A stretch of DNA of 64,000 nucleotides, from assembly GCF_005403045.1 (NCBI RefSeq), contig NZ_BJCL01000005.1:1-64000 (forward strand), in the 5' to 3' direction. Under the pieces are notes generated by a model. The model made no database searches, was not told the DNA's origin, and was given only the letters and a program-made list of their open reading frames with translations. Each line of letters opens with the position of its first letter. The stretch's first letter is position 1. This stretch comes from Pseudaquabacterium pictum (lineage in GTDB: Bacteria; Pseudomonadota; Gammaproteobacteria; Burkholderiales; Burkholderiaceae_C). Below, in pieces: positions 19,408 through 29,688 of the stretch. Position numbers and translations under genes: made by a program.

Positions 19408-21290
19408 GCAACGCCAAGTACCGCGATGCCAGCGTCGGCGGCTGCGTCAGCGCCACGGCCGAGCACCGGCCGGATGGATCGCTGGTGCTGCGTTCCACCG
19501 AGCCGCTGCGCTGGTTCCCCGACCGCCTGACCGACGCGCTGGAGCAGTGGGCCGCCGAAGCGCCCGACCGCACCCTGGTCGCCCGCCGCGGGCCCGACGG
19601 CCAGTGGATCCGCATCAGCTATGCGCAGATGCTGCAGCGTGCCCAGGCCGTGGGCCAGGCGCTGCTGGACCTGGGGCTGTCAGTGGACCGGCCGCTGGCC
19701 ATCCTCAGCGAGAACGACCTGGAGCACTTCACCCTGGCCATGGGCGCGATGTGGGCCGGCGTGCCGTATGCGCCGGTGTCGTCGGCCTATTCGCTGGTGT
19801 CGCAGGACTACGGCAAGCTGCGCCACATCCTGGGCGTGGTGACGCCGGGGCTGGTGTTCGCCTCCGATGCCCGCTTTGCCAAGGCCATCGCCACCGTGCT
19901 GCCGGCCGATGTGCCCGTCGCGCTGACCGACGGCGCCGCGGAGGCTGCGGCCGACGGCCCGCTGGCCGGCCGCCGGGTGCTGGGCTTCAACGCGCTGCTG
20001 GCCGCCGAGCCGGGCGCCGCGTTGGCCGCAGCCCATGCGGCCGTCGGCCCCGACACCATCGCCAAGTTCCTGTTCACCTCGGGGTCCACCAAGGCGCCCA
20101 AGGGCGTGGTCAACACCCAGCGCATGGTCTGCGCCAACCAGCAGCAGGTGCGCCAGTGCATGGCCTTCCTGGCCGAGGAGCCGCCGGTGCTGGTCGACTG
20201 GCTGCCCTGGAACCACACCTTCGGCGGCAACCACAACATCGGCATCACCGTCTACAACGGCGGCACGCTGTACATCGACGACGGCAAGCCCACGCCCAAG
20301 GGCATTGCCGAGACGCTGCGCAACCTGCGCGAGATCGCGCCCACGGTGTACTTCAACGTGCCCAAGGGCTTCGAGGAGATCGCCAGCGCGATGGACACCG
20401 ACACGGTGCTGCGCGACAGCCTGTTCAAGCGCTGCAAGGCCTTCATGTTCGCCGGCGCCGGCCTGGCCCAGGCGGTGTGGGACAAGCTCGACGCCCATGG
20501 CGAGGCGGCGGTGGGCGAGCGGCTGCGCATGGTCACCGGCCTGGGCATGACCGAGACGGCGCCGGCCTGCATGTTCGCGGTGGGCACCGACACCCGCTCG
20601 GGCCACATCGGCCTGCCGGTGCCGGGCGTGGAGGTCAAGCTGGTCAAGGACGACAGCACCGGCGGCAAGCTGGAGATCCGCTTCAAGGGCCCGAACGTGA
20701 TGCCCGGCTACTGGCGCGCGCCCGAGCAGACGGCCGATGCCTTCGACGACGAAGGCTTCTACCGCACCGGGGATGCGGGGCGCCTGATCGACCCCGACGA
20801 CATCCAGAAGGGCGTGTTCTTCGACGGCCGCACCGCCGAGGACTTCAAGCTCAGCACCGGCACCTTCGTCAGCGTGGGGCCGCTGCGGGCCAAGATCATC
20901 GCCGCCGGCGACCCGCTGGTGCAGGACGCGGTGATCACCGGCATCAACCGCGACGACGTGGGCGCCATGCTGTTCCCGCGGCCCGATGAATGCCGCAAGC
21001 TGGCCGGCCTGGGCGACGATGTGCCGCTGCCCGAGGTGCTGCACCACCCGGTGGTGCGCTCGCGCTTCCAGCAACTGGCCGACCGGCTGTGGCGCGACGC
21101 CACCGGCAGCGCCAGCCGGGTGGCCAGGCTGCATGTGCTGGCCGAGCCGCCGTCCATCGACAAGGGCGAGGTCACCGACAAGGGCTCGATCAACCAGCGC
21201 GCCGTGCTGCAGCACCGTGATGCGCTGGTGCAGGCGCTGTACGAGGGCACGGCGGCTGACCCCTTCCTGATTCTTCCGAACAAGGGCTGA
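19404..21290 (+). CDS. fcs: Feruloyl-CoA synthase-like aryl-CoA ligase
   Basis: This AMP-forming acid-CoA ligase is predicted to activate a hydroxycinnamate or related aryl acid to its CoA thioester. The 628 residues match the feruloyl-CoA synthase family, which is longer than most aryl-CoA ligases. The ATP loop is TSGSTKAPKGVV (near 223-234), the A5 motif is GLGMTETAP and the A7 region is YRTGDAGRL. The WLPWNHTFGGNHN stretch and the FDGRTAEDFKLSTGTFVSVG segment are characteristic of this family. It is translationally coupled to the crotonase. If it accepts p-coumarate, its product is also the activated form used to load PYP, whose gene lies 5 kb away. Confidence 0.85.
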   Translation: MSNAKYRDASVGGCVSATAEHRPDGSLVLRSTEPLRWFPDRLTDALEQWAAEAPDRTLVARRGPDGQWIRISYAQMLQRAQAVGQALLDLGLSVDRPLAILSENDLEHFTLAMGAMWAGVPYAPVSSAYSLVSQDYGKLRHILGVVTPGLVFASDARFAKAIATVLPADVPVALTDGAAEAAADGPLAGRRVLGFNALLAAEPGAALAAAHAAVGPDTIAKFLFTSGSTKAPKGVVNTQRMVCANQQQVRQCMAFLAEEPPVLVDWLPWNHTFGGNHNIGITVYNGGTLYIDDGKPTPKGIAETLRNLREIAPTVYFNVPKGFEEIASAMDTDTVLRDSLFKRCKAFMFAGAGLAQAVWDKLDAHGEAAVGERLRMVTGLGMTETAPACMFAVGTDTRSGHIGLPVPGVEVKLVKDDSTGGKLEIRFKGPNVMPGYWRAPEQTADAFDDEGFYRTGDAGRLIDPDDIQKGVFFDGRTAEDFKLSTGTFVSVGPLRAKIIAAGDPLVQDAVITGINRDDVGAMLFPRPDECRKLAGLGDDVPLPEVLHHPVVRSRFQQLADRLWRDATGSASRVARLHVLAEPPSIDKGEVTDKGSINQRAVLQHRDALVQALYEGTAADPFLILPNKG

Positions 21291-21299
21291 GGAGCGACG

Positions 21300-22076
21300 A
21301 TGAACATCCAGGGACAAAGCGCCATCGTCACCGGCGGTGGCTCGGGGCTGGGCGAGGCGGTGGCCCGCGCATTGGCCGCCGGCGGCGCCAAGGTGGCGGT
21401 GCTCGATGTGAACGCCGCCAACGCGCAGCGCGTGGCAGCCGACATCGCCGGCATCGCCTGCATCTGCGATGTGACCAACAGCGAATCCGTCACCGCCGCG
21501 CTGGATGCCGCCACTGCCGCGCACGGCGTGCCGCGCATCGTGATGAACATCGCCGGCATCGGCACCGCCAAGCGCATCATCGGCAAGGATGGATCGCCCG
21601 CGCCGCTGGAAGACTTCGAGCGGGTGGTGAAGATCAACCTGATCGGCACCTACAACGTGGCCCGCCTGACGGCCGCCCGCATCGCCGCCACCGAGCCGCT
21701 GGACGACGCGCTGAACAGCGGCGAGCGCGGCGTGATGGTCAACACCGCCAGCGTGGCCGCCTTCGACGGCCAGGTCGGCCAGGAGGCCTACAGCGCCAGC
21801 AAGGGCGGCGTGGTCGGCATGACGCTGCCGCTGGCGCGCGACCTGGCGCAGTGGGGCATCCGCGTCTGCACCATCGCTCCGGGCATCTTCGCCACGCCGC
21901 TGCTCCAGCAGTTGCCGGAAGCCGTGCAGCAGAGCCTGGCCGCCAGCATCCCGTTCCCCAAGCGGCTGGGCGACCCGGGCGAGTTCGCGTCGATGGCACT
22001 CGAGATCGTGCGCAACGGCCACCTGAATGGCGAGGTCATCCGCCTGGATGGCGCGCTGCGGATGGCGCCGAGGTGA
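21300..22076 (+). CDS. Short-chain dehydrogenase, HSD10/3-hydroxyacyl-CoA dehydrogenase type
   Basis: A 258-residue SDR with the NAD-binding TGGGSGLG loop (residues 11-18), a D at the end of beta-2 (AVLDVN) favouring NAD(H), and the catalytic Y164-x3-K168 (YSASK). Sequence style (NIAGIGTAKRI, APGIFATPLL, GDPGEFA) matches type II 3-hydroxyacyl-CoA dehydrogenases (HSD17B10-like). It would oxidise the 3-hydroxyacyl-CoA formed by the crotonase. It lies 9 bases after the ligase gene and overlaps the thioesterase start by 4 bases. Confidence 0.88.
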   Translation: MNIQGQSAIVTGGGSGLGEAVARALAAGGAKVAVLDVNAANAQRVAADIAGIACICDVTNSESVTAALDAATAAHGVPRIVMNIAGIGTAKRIIGKDGSPAPLEDFERVVKINLIGTYNVARLTAARIAATEPLDDALNSGERGVMVNTASVAAFDGQVGQEAYSASKGGVVGMTLPLARDLAQWGIRVCTIAPGIFATPLLQQLPEAVQQSLAASIPFPKRLGDPGEFASMALEIVRNGHLNGEVIRLDGALRMAPR

Positions 22077-22492
22077 GCAAGGTTCACGTCCACCGGGTCG
22101 AGGTCTGCTTCGGCGACTGCGACCCGGCCGGCATCGTGTTCTTTCCCAACTTCAGCAAGTGGATGGACACCGCCAGCCTGGCCTTCTTCATGGCCTGCGG
22201 CATTCCACCCTGGCGCGAGCTGGTGAAGACCCGCGGCATCATCGGCACGCCGCTGCTGGAGATCCACACCAAGTTCATCCAGGCGGCCACCTACGGCGAG
22301 ACGCTGGAGGTGCACACCAGCATCGAGTCCTGGGCTGCCAAGACCTTCCGCCAGCGCCATGTCATCAAGCGTGGCGACACATTGATCTGCGAGGGCACCG
22401 AGGTGCGTGCCTTCTGCGTGCGCGATGCCGACAACCCCGACCGCATCCGCGCCATCCCGGTTCCCGACGACATCAAGGCCCTGTGCACTTGA
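22073..22492 (+). CDS. Acyl-CoA thioesterase, 4-hydroxybenzoyl-CoA thioesterase fold
   Basis: A 139-residue hotdog-fold protein with the 4HBT signature FGDCDPAGIVFFPNFSKWMD, whose aspartate (DPAG) is the catalytic position in the Pseudomonas-type enzymes. It would release a free aromatic acid from its CoA ester at the end of side-chain shortening. The start is GTG 22073 inside a GTGA overlap with the dehydrogenase stop; a longer in-frame extension would run back through that gene. The binding-protein gene follows 34 bases later. Confidence 0.88.
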   Translation: MSKVHVHRVEVCFGDCDPAGIVFFPNFSKWMDTASLAFFMACGIPPWRELVKTRGIIGTPLLEIHTKFIQAATYGETLEVHTSIESWAAKTFRQRHVIKRGDTLICEGTEVRAFCVRDADNPDRIRAIPVPDDIKALCT

Positions 22493-22526
22493 TGCCCACC
22501 TGAAGCCCCCCAAGGAGACATCCACC

Positions 22527-23675
22527 ATGACACCGTTCCGCAAGACCCTGGTGGCCGCCGCCACCGCCATCGCCAGCCTGACCGCCGCCGTGCCCGCACT
22601 GGCCGACATCACCGTGGGCATCTCGCTGCCGCTGACCGGGCCGGCCTCGGGCCTGGGCATCCCGATGGCCAACTTCTTCAAGCTGTTCCCGGCCACCATC
22701 GCCGGCGAGAAGCTCAACGTCATCATCCTCGATGACGCCACCGATCCCACCAAGGGCGTGCAGAACGCCAAGCGTTTCGTCACCGAGGACAAGGTCGACA
22801 TCATCATCGGCTCTGCCGCCACGCCGGTGGCCGGCCCGATGGCCGCGGTGGCCGCCGAGAGCGGCACGGTGCAGCTGGCCGCCAGCCCGGTGGGCCTGCC
22901 GCCCGGCGGCGATGCCTGGACCTTCCGCCTGCCGCAGAGCAACGACGTGATGGCCCATGCCATGGTCAACCTGATGAAGAAGCAGGGCATCAAGACCATC
23001 GGCTTCCTGGGCTACACCGATGCCTATGGCGAGCTGTGGCTGAAGGCCATCACCGCCGAGGCCGAGAAGAACGGCATCAAGATCGTGGCCACCGAGCGCT
23101 TTGCCCGGGCCGACACCAGCGTCACCGCCCAGGCCCTGAAGCTCACCGCCGCCAACCCGGATGCGATGCTGGTGGTGGCTTCGGGTTCGGGTGCGGCCAT
23201 GCCGCACAAGGCCATCGTCGAGCGTGGCTACAAGGGCAAGATCTACCAGACCCATGCCGCGGCCACGATGGACCTGATGCGCGTGGGTGGAAAGGACGTG
23301 GAAGGCTCGTTCGTGGTCTCCGGCCCGGCCATGGTGGGCGACATCCTGCCCGACAGCCACCCCAGCAAGAAGCTGGCGAAGGACTTCGTCGCCCGCTACG
23401 AGAAAGCCTACGGCAACAACACCGCCAACCAGTTTGCCGGCCATGCCTATGACGCGCAGATCGTGCTGGAGAAGGTGGTGCCGGTGGCCCTGAAGAAGGC
23501 CAAGCCCGGCACCAAGGAGTTCCGCGCCGCGCTGAAGGACGCCATCGAGACCATGGGCCCCACGCCCTTCGCCCACGGCATGATGAACTGGACCAAGGAC
23601 AACCACTGGGGCTACACGCTGGACACCGGCGTGATGCTGGTGGTGAAGAACGGCGATTGGGCGTTGGCGAACTGA
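22527..23675 (+). CDS. ABC transporter substrate-binding protein (branched-chain amino acid / aromatic acid type)
   Basis: A 382-residue periplasmic binding protein of the LivK/HAAT family. The signal peptide covers about residues 1-26 (ending VPALA), followed by [19 protein letters not shown], the typical mature start. A strong AAGGAGA ribosome site lies 9 bases before the ATG. Because it is encoded inside an aromatic catabolic operon with its own permeases and ATPases, the ligand is more probably an aromatic acid such as a hydroxycinnamate than leucine; R. palustris CouP is a precedent. A GC-rich dispersed repeat separates it from the permease gene. Confidence 0.9.
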   Translation: MTPFRKTLVAAATAIASLTAAVPALADITVGISLPLTGPASGLGIPMANFFKLFPATIAGEKLNVIILDDATDPTKGVQNAKRFVTEDKVDIIIGSAATPVAGPMAAVAAESGTVQLAASPVGLPPGGDAWTFRLPQSNDVMAHAMVNLMKKQGIKTIGFLGYTDAYGELWLKAITAEAEKNGIKIVATERFARADTSVTAQALKLTAANPDAMLVVASGSGAAMPHKAIVERGYKGKIYQTHAAATMDLMRVGGKDVEGSFVVSGPAMVGDILPDSHPSKKLAKDFVARYEKAYGNNTANQFAGHAYDAQIVLEKVVPVALKKAKPGTKEFRAALKDAIETMGPTPFAHGMMNWTKDNHWGYTLDTGVMLVVKNGDWALAN

Positions 23676-23677
23676 GC

Positions 23678-23756
23678 CCACCCCCTACCGGCTTCGCCGG
23701 CCCCCTCAAGGGGGCGACGCCAGCGGCCCGGCGAAGCCGGTTCCGCGGCGTCCGTT
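23678..23756 (+). repeat. Dispersed GC-rich repeat, copy 1
   Basis: An approximately 80-base element with internal hairpins (CCGGC-TTC-GCCGG and CCCCCT-CA-AGGGGG) followed by a conserved core. Over 23720-23750 the core matches 29 of 31 bases with the reverse strand of 54145-54175. It lies between the binding-protein and permease genes of the ABC operon and could stabilise the upstream mRNA or attenuate readthrough. Similar elements are, from memory, frequent in Comamonadaceae-like genomes. Confidence 0.75.
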
Positions 23757-23805
23757 GGGTTTCGGCGGCGCGGATCAACCGTCGGCGCGCAAGAACAAGG
23801 CAGTG

Positions 23806-24843
23806 ATGGACTTCTCGATCGCAAGCATCCTGGCGCTGGACGGCGCCACCAATGGCGCCATCTATGCGCTGCTGGCGCTGGCCACGGTGCTGGTGTTCGC
23901 GGTCACGCGGATCATCTTCATCCCCCAGGGCGAGTTCGTCGCCTTCGGCGCGCTGACGCTGGCCATGCTGCAGCAGGGCCTGGTGCCGGGCACGGTGTGG
24001 TTCCTGCTGGTGATGGCCGGCGTGGCGGCGGTGGCCGAGCTGGCCGCCGGCCTGAAGGCCCATCTGCCGCCCACCCGGCTGCTGCGCCGGCTGGCCGGCA
24101 TCGTGGTCTACCCGGTGGCCATCTCGCTGGTGGCGATCTGGGCCGCGCCGCTGAAGCTGCCGCTGCTGCTGCAGGCCTTGCTGACGCTGGCCCTGGTCAC
24201 GCCGTTCGGCCCGCTGATCTACCGCCTGGCCTACCAGTCGCTGGCCGATGCCAGCGTGCTGGTGCTGCTCATCGTGTCGGTGGGGGTGCACTTCGCGCTG
24301 CTGGGCCTGGGCCTGTTCTTCTTCGGCGCCGAGGGCTTCCGCAACCCCAGCTTCTGGGATGCGCGCTTCAGCATCGGCCCGCTCACGCTGAGCGGGCAGA
24401 CGGTGATCATCTTCCTGGCGTCGGTGGCACTGATCGTGGCGCTGTGGCTGTTCTTCGAGCGCACCTTGCAGGGCAAGGCGCTGCGGGCCACCGCAGTCAA
24501 CCGGCTGGGCGCGCGGCTGCAGGGCATCTCGTCGGATTCGGCCGGCTCGCTCACCTTCACCGTGGCCGCCTTCATCGGCGCGCTGTCGGGCCTGCTGATC
24601 GGCCCCACCACCACCGTGTTCTACGACAGCGGCTTCCTCATCGGCCTCAAGGGCTTCGTGGCGGCGGTGTTCGCCGGTCTGTCCAGCTACCCGCAGGCGC
24701 TGCTGGGCGCGCTGGTCGTCGGCCTGCTGGAGAGCTTCGGCTCGTTCTGGGCCAGTGCATTCAAGGAAGTGATCGTGTTCGGTTCCATCCTGCCGGTGCT
24801 GTTGTGGCGCAGCCTGCGTGACCCGCATTCGGAGGAGCACTGA
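23806..24843 (+). CDS. ABC transporter permease, LivH type
   Basis: A 345-residue multi-pass inner-membrane permease, longer than typical LivH (about 300) because of an inserted hydrophobic stretch around residues 90-125. The N-terminus ([23 protein letters not shown]) and the [22 protein letters not shown] region near the C-terminus are characteristic. Start ATG 23806 has AAGG upstream; an in-frame ATG at 23755 would read through the end of the repeat. The next gene begins one base after the stop. Confidence 0.9.
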   Translation: MDFSIASILALDGATNGAIYALLALATVLVFAVTRIIFIPQGEFVAFGALTLAMLQQGLVPGTVWFLLVMAGVAAVAELAAGLKAHLPPTRLLRRLAGIVVYPVAISLVAIWAAPLKLPLLLQALLTLALVTPFGPLIYRLAYQSLADASVLVLLIVSVGVHFALLGLGLFFFGAEGFRNPSFWDARFSIGPLTLSGQTVIIFLASVALIVALWLFFERTLQGKALRATAVNRLGARLQGISSDSAGSLTFTVAAFIGALSGLLIGPTTTVFYDSGFLIGLKGFVAAVFAGLSSYPQALLGALVVGLLESFGSFWASAFKEVIVFGSILPVLLWRSLRDPHSEEH

Positions 24844-24844
24844 C

Positions 24845-26616
24845 ATGCAGGCGCTCCACCGCTACGGCTTCTACGGCTTTGCAGCGCTGATGCTGCTGGT
24901 GCTGCCGCTGCTGCCGCTGCCGCCGTTCTGGGTGACGCAGCTCAACATGATCGGGCTCTCCAGCATCGCTGCGCTGGGCCTGGTGCTGCTGACCGGCGTG
25001 GCCGGGCTCACCTCGTTCGGCCAGGCGGCGTTTGTCGGCGTCGGCGCCTACACGGCCGCCTTCCTGGCCACCAAGCTGGGCATCTCGCCCTGGCTGACGT
25101 TGCTGGTCGGCATCGGCCTGAGCGTGGCCGTGGCCCTGGTGCTGGGTGCGATCACGCTGCGCATGTCGGGCCACTACCTGCCGCTGGCCACCATCGCCTG
25201 GGGCCTGGCGCTGAACTACACCATGGCCAACATGGACTTCCTCGGCAAGTACGACGGCCTGATGGGCGTGCCGCCGATCACCGTGGCCGGCCTGGCGCTG
25301 AACGACGGCAAGGGCATGTATGTGCTGATCTGGGCGTTTGCGCTGGCCGCCGCGCTGGCCGCGCTGCACCTGCTGGACAGCCGGCCCGGCCGCGCCATCC
25401 GGGCATTGAAGAGCGGCACCACCATGGCCGAGGCCATGGGCATCTCGACCTTCCGCTACAAGCTGGTGGTGTTCGTGCTGGCGGCCATCCTGGCGGCCCT
25501 CTCGGGTTGGCTGTACGCGCACTTCCAGCGCACCGTCAATCCGTCGCCCTTCGGCATCAACAAGGGCATTGAGTACCTCTTCATGGCGGTGCTGGGCGGC
25601 GTGGGCCATGTCTGGGGCGCCTTCCTGGGCGCGGGCGTGGTCAAGCTGGTGGAAGACCAGCTGCAGGTGCTGTTGCCCAGGCTGATCGGCACCAGCGGCA
25701 ACTTCGAGGTCATCGTCTTCGGCATCGTGATGATCGTGGTGCTGAAGTACGCGCCGGAGGGGCTGTGGAGCTTTGTCGCCAAGCGCTTCCCCAAGCCGGC
25801 GCGGCAGAAGGACTGGGCCGACGCACCGCCGCTGCCCGCACGCAGCAAGCCGCAGCGCGGCGAGCTGCTGCTGCAGGTGCAGGCGGTGCGCAAGGAGTTC
25901 GGTGGCCTGGTGGCGGTCAATGACATCAGCTTCGACATCCGCGCCGGCGACATCGTCGGCCTGATCGGCCCCAACGGCGCCGGCAAGAGCACCACCTTCA
26001 ACCTGATCACCGGCGTGCTGGGCCTCACCAAGGGCGCTGTGCGCTTCCGCGGCCAGCCGGTGGGGGGGCTGTCGTCGCGGCAGATCGCGCAGGCCGGCAT
26101 GTCGCGCACCTTCCAGCACGTCAAGATGATCCCGGAGATGACGGTGCTGGAGAACGTGGCCCTGGGCGGCTACCTGCGCAGCCGCAGCGGCACGCTGAAG
26201 GCCATGCTGCGGCTCGACCGCAGCGAGGAGCGCGGCCTGTTCGCCGAGGCCGAGGCGCAGCTCCAGCGCATCGGCATGGCCCACCAGATGCATGAGCTGG
26301 CCGGCAACCTGGCCCTGGGCCCGCAGCGGCTGATGGAGATCGCCCGGGCGCTGTGCACCGACCCCGCGCTGCTGCTGCTGGACGAGCCCGCCGCCGGCCT
26401 GCGCCACCAGGAGAAGCAGGCCCTGGCCGGCGTGCTGCGCCAGCTGAAGGCCGAGGGCCTGTCGATCCTGCTGGTCGAGCACGACATGGACTTCGTCATG
26501 GGCCTGACCGACCGCATCGTGGTGATGGAGTTCGGCACCCGGCTGATCGAGGGCACGCCGGCCGAAGTGCAGGCCAGCCCCATCGTGCGTGCCGCCTACC
26601 TGGGGACTGAACACTG

Positions 26617-26617
<1 letters not shown>
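24845..26617 (+). CDS. Fused LivM-type permease / LivG-type ATPase
   Basis: A 590-residue single polypeptide joining the second permease to its ATPase. Residues 1 to about 315 form the LivM membrane domain (GVAGLTSFGQAAFVGVGAY, then the FGINKGIEYLFMAVLGGVG loop). A linker of about 25 residues leads to the ABC domain from about 340: Walker A GPNGAGKST, Walker B LLLLDEPAAGL. The signature helix reads LALGPQR rather than LSGGQ or the LSYGQQR usual for LivG. The start codon is one base after the livH-type stop, and the stop overlaps the livF-type start by one base. Confidence 0.9.
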
Positions 26618-27351
<734 letters not shown>

Positions 27352-27363
27352 GGACACCCGCTG

Positions 27364-29154
27364 ATGTGGACCTACCAGGCCCCGGTGGCCGACATGCTGC
27401 ACCTGCTGACCCGGGTGCTCGATGCGCCCGCCAGCTGGGCGGCCCAGCCGGCGTTGGCTGACCTGGACGCCGACACCGCGGCAGAAGTGCTGGCCCAGGC
27501 CGGCCGCTTTGCCGGCGAGGTGCTGGCGCCCACCAACGCGGCGGGCGACCAGCAAGGCTGCACCTGGTCGCCTGCGGGCGTGACCACGCCGCCGGGCTTC
27601 CGTGCTGCGTACCGGGCCTTCGTCGATGGCGGCTGGCCGGCGCTGGCCTGCAGCTCCGATGCCGGTGGCCAGGGCCTGCCACAGGTGCTGAACATGGCGT
27701 TGTTCGAGATGCTGGCCGCCGCCAACCATGGCTGGACCATGTACCCCGGCCTGCTGCACGGCGCGTATGAGGTCGTGCTGCACCATGGCACGCCCGAGTT
27801 GAAGGCGCTGTACCTCGACCAGCTGGTCAGCGGTGAAGCCCTGGGCACGATGTGCCTGACCGAGCCGCAGGCCGGCAGCGATCTGGGCCTGGTGCGCACG
27901 CAGGCGACCGTGGTCGCTGGCGAGGCGGCCAACGGCGTGCCGGTGCAGGTGTCAGGCAGCAAGATCTTCATCAGCGGCGGCGACCACGACCTCACCGTCA
28001 ACATCGTGCACCTGGTGCTCTGCCGGCTGGCTGGCGCGCCGGCGGGCACCAAGGGCCTGAGTCTGGCCCTGGTGCCGAAGCTGCGGCCCGATGGCGCGCG
28101 CAACACCGTGGTCTGCGACGGCATCGAGCACAAGATGGGCATCCACGGCAGCGCCACCTGCCAGATGCGCTTCGATGCCGCCGACGGTTGGCTGATCGGC
28201 GAGCCCCACCGTGGCCTGGCGGCCATGTTCCTGATGATGAATGCCGCCCGCCTGCATGTGGCGATGCAGGGCGTGGGCCACCTGGAGGCGGCCACCCAGA
28301 ACGCCTGGCGCTATGCCAACGAGCGGCTGCAGATGCGCGCCGCCGTGCGCCCGGCTGATGCTGTTGCAGCGCCCGGGCCCGACCCGATCGCCTGGCACCC
28401 GGCGATGCGCCGCACGCTGTGGACGCTGCAGGCCCGCACCGATGGCTGCCGCGCCATTGCCTACTGGTGCGCGCTGTTGCTCGACGAGGCCGAACACCAC
28501 CCCGATGCCGCCCGCCGCGCCACCGCCGCCGGCCATGTGGCCATCCTCACGCCGGTGGCCAAGAGCCTGTTCACCGAGCTGGGCCACCGCAGTGCCGACG
28601 AGGCGCTGCAGGTCTGGGGCGGCTACGGCTATGTGCGCGACTACGGCATCGAGCAGACGGTGCGCGACAGCCGCATCGCCATGGTCTACGAAGGCACCAA
28701 CGAGATCCAGGCCATCGACCTGGTGCAGCGCAAGCTGCTGGACGACGGCGGCGCCCGCGCCCGCGCGCTGATGGCCGACCTGGCCGCCGAGGCCGCGGCC
28801 TGCCGCAGCCGGCCGGCGCTACAGCCGTTTGCCGATGCCCTGGCCCAGCAGCTGGCGCTGTGGGAGCAGGCGCTGCAGGCCCTGCAGGCCGGCCGCAGCG
28901 CCGATGCCGAGCACCCGCTGCGCGTGGCCGACGATGTGCTGGCCGGCGTCGGCCATGCGCTGCTGGCCTGGGCCTGGGCGCGCATCGCCCGCACGGCGGT
29001 GCAGGCCCCTCAGCCCGCGGTGCCTGGGGCCCGGTCGGCCGACCAGTGGCTGCAATCGGCCACCTTCGGCCTGCAGTGGTTGCTGCCGCAGGCCCAGGTG
29101 CACTGGCAGCGCGCCACCCAGCCCGGGCTGGCGCTGCCCTTCCTGGCCGCTTGA
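27364..29154 (+). CDS. Acyl-CoA dehydrogenase (long form)
   Basis: A 596-residue FAD-dependent acyl-CoA dehydrogenase of the extended type that includes DmdC, with an extra C-terminal helical domain beyond residue 460. The CLTEPQAGSDLG motif and the catalytic base in MVYEGTNEIQ (E443) are visible. It may desaturate a saturated phenylpropanoyl-CoA (for example dihydrocinnamoyl type) to the enoyl-CoA handled by the crotonase. The gene lies 12 bases downstream of the LivF-type ATPase and 6 bases before the MarR gene, so it is part of the operon. Confidence 0.9.
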   Translation: MWTYQAPVADMLHLLTRVLDAPASWAAQPALADLDADTAAEVLAQAGRFAGEVLAPTNAAGDQQGCTWSPAGVTTPPGFRAAYRAFVDGGWPALACSSDAGGQGLPQVLNMALFEMLAAANHGWTMYPGLLHGAYEVVLHHGTPELKALYLDQLVSGEALGTMCLTEPQAGSDLGLVRTQATVVAGEAANGVPVQVSGSKIFISGGDHDLTVNIVHLVLCRLAGAPAGTKGLSLALVPKLRPDGARNTVVCDGIEHKMGIHGSATCQMRFDAADGWLIGEPHRGLAAMFLMMNAARLHVAMQGVGHLEAATQNAWRYANERLQMRAAVRPADAVAAPGPDPIAWHPAMRRTLWTLQARTDGCRAIAYWCALLLDEAEHHPDAARRATAAGHVAILTPVAKSLFTELGHRSADEALQVWGGYGYVRDYGIEQTVRDSRIAMVYEGTNEIQAIDLVQRKLLDDGGARARALMADLAAEAAACRSRPALQPFADALAQQLALWEQALQALQAGRSADAEHPLRVADDVLAGVGHALLAWAWARIARTAVQAPQPAVPGARSADQWLQSATFGLQWLLPQAQVHWQRATQPGLALPFLAA

Positions 29155-29160
29155 TCGCGC

Positions 29161-29685
29161 ATGCCCACGATGCCGCGCCGCGCACCGCTCGACCAGCCCC
29201 CTGAGGCCCGTGCCGCCATGCCGGTGGCACCGTCGACGCGGCGCACCGCAGACCAGCCGCTGTCCCTGGGCGTGCTGTCCGATGTGCTGGGCTACCACGT
29301 GGCCCAGGCCGCGGTCACCACGGTCGACATGTTCGAGCGCCACATCGGCCAGCCCTATGGCCTGCGCAAGGTGGAGTACTCGCTGCTGCTGCTGCTGCTG
29401 GCCAACGGCCCGCTGACGCCCAAGCGCCTGGGCCAGGCGTTGGCGCTGTCCGGCCCCAACCTCACGCTGCTGCTCGACCGCCTGCAGGACCGCGATCTGC
29501 TGCGCCGCGAGCGCAGCGCCACCGACGGCCGCAGCCAGAACATCGTGCTGACCGAAGCCGGCCGCAGCCTCACCCAGGCCGCCGGCGAGGCGGCAGCCCC
29601 GATGGAGCGTGAATTGGACGACCGGCTCAGCCGTGCCGAGCGGCTGATGCTGATCGAGCTGCTGCGGAAGGTGGCAGGCCGGTAG
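29161..29685 (+). CDS. MarR-family transcriptional regulator
   Basis: A 174-residue winged-helix repressor, last gene of the aromatic catabolic operon. The HTH covers LTPKRLGQALALSGPNLTLLLDRL, and the wing carries the family DxR motif in ATDGRSQNIVLTEAG. An in-frame ATG at 29218 gives 155 residues and is a plausible alternative start. By analogy with CouR and FerC, which bind hydroxycinnamoyl-CoA, it may sense the ligase product. The perfect palindrome at 18549-18565 is its likely target. Convergent with the Rieske gene, with only 3 bases between stops. Confidence 0.9.
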   Translation: MPTMPRRAPLDQPPEARAAMPVAPSTRRTADQPLSLGVLSDVLGYHVAQAAVTTVDMFERHIGQPYGLRKVEYSLLLLLLANGPLTPKRLGQALALSGPNLTLLLDRLQDRDLLRRERSATDGRSQNIVLTEAGRSLTQAAGEAAAPMERELDDRLSRAERLMLIELLRKVAGR

Positions 29686-29688
29686 TCT

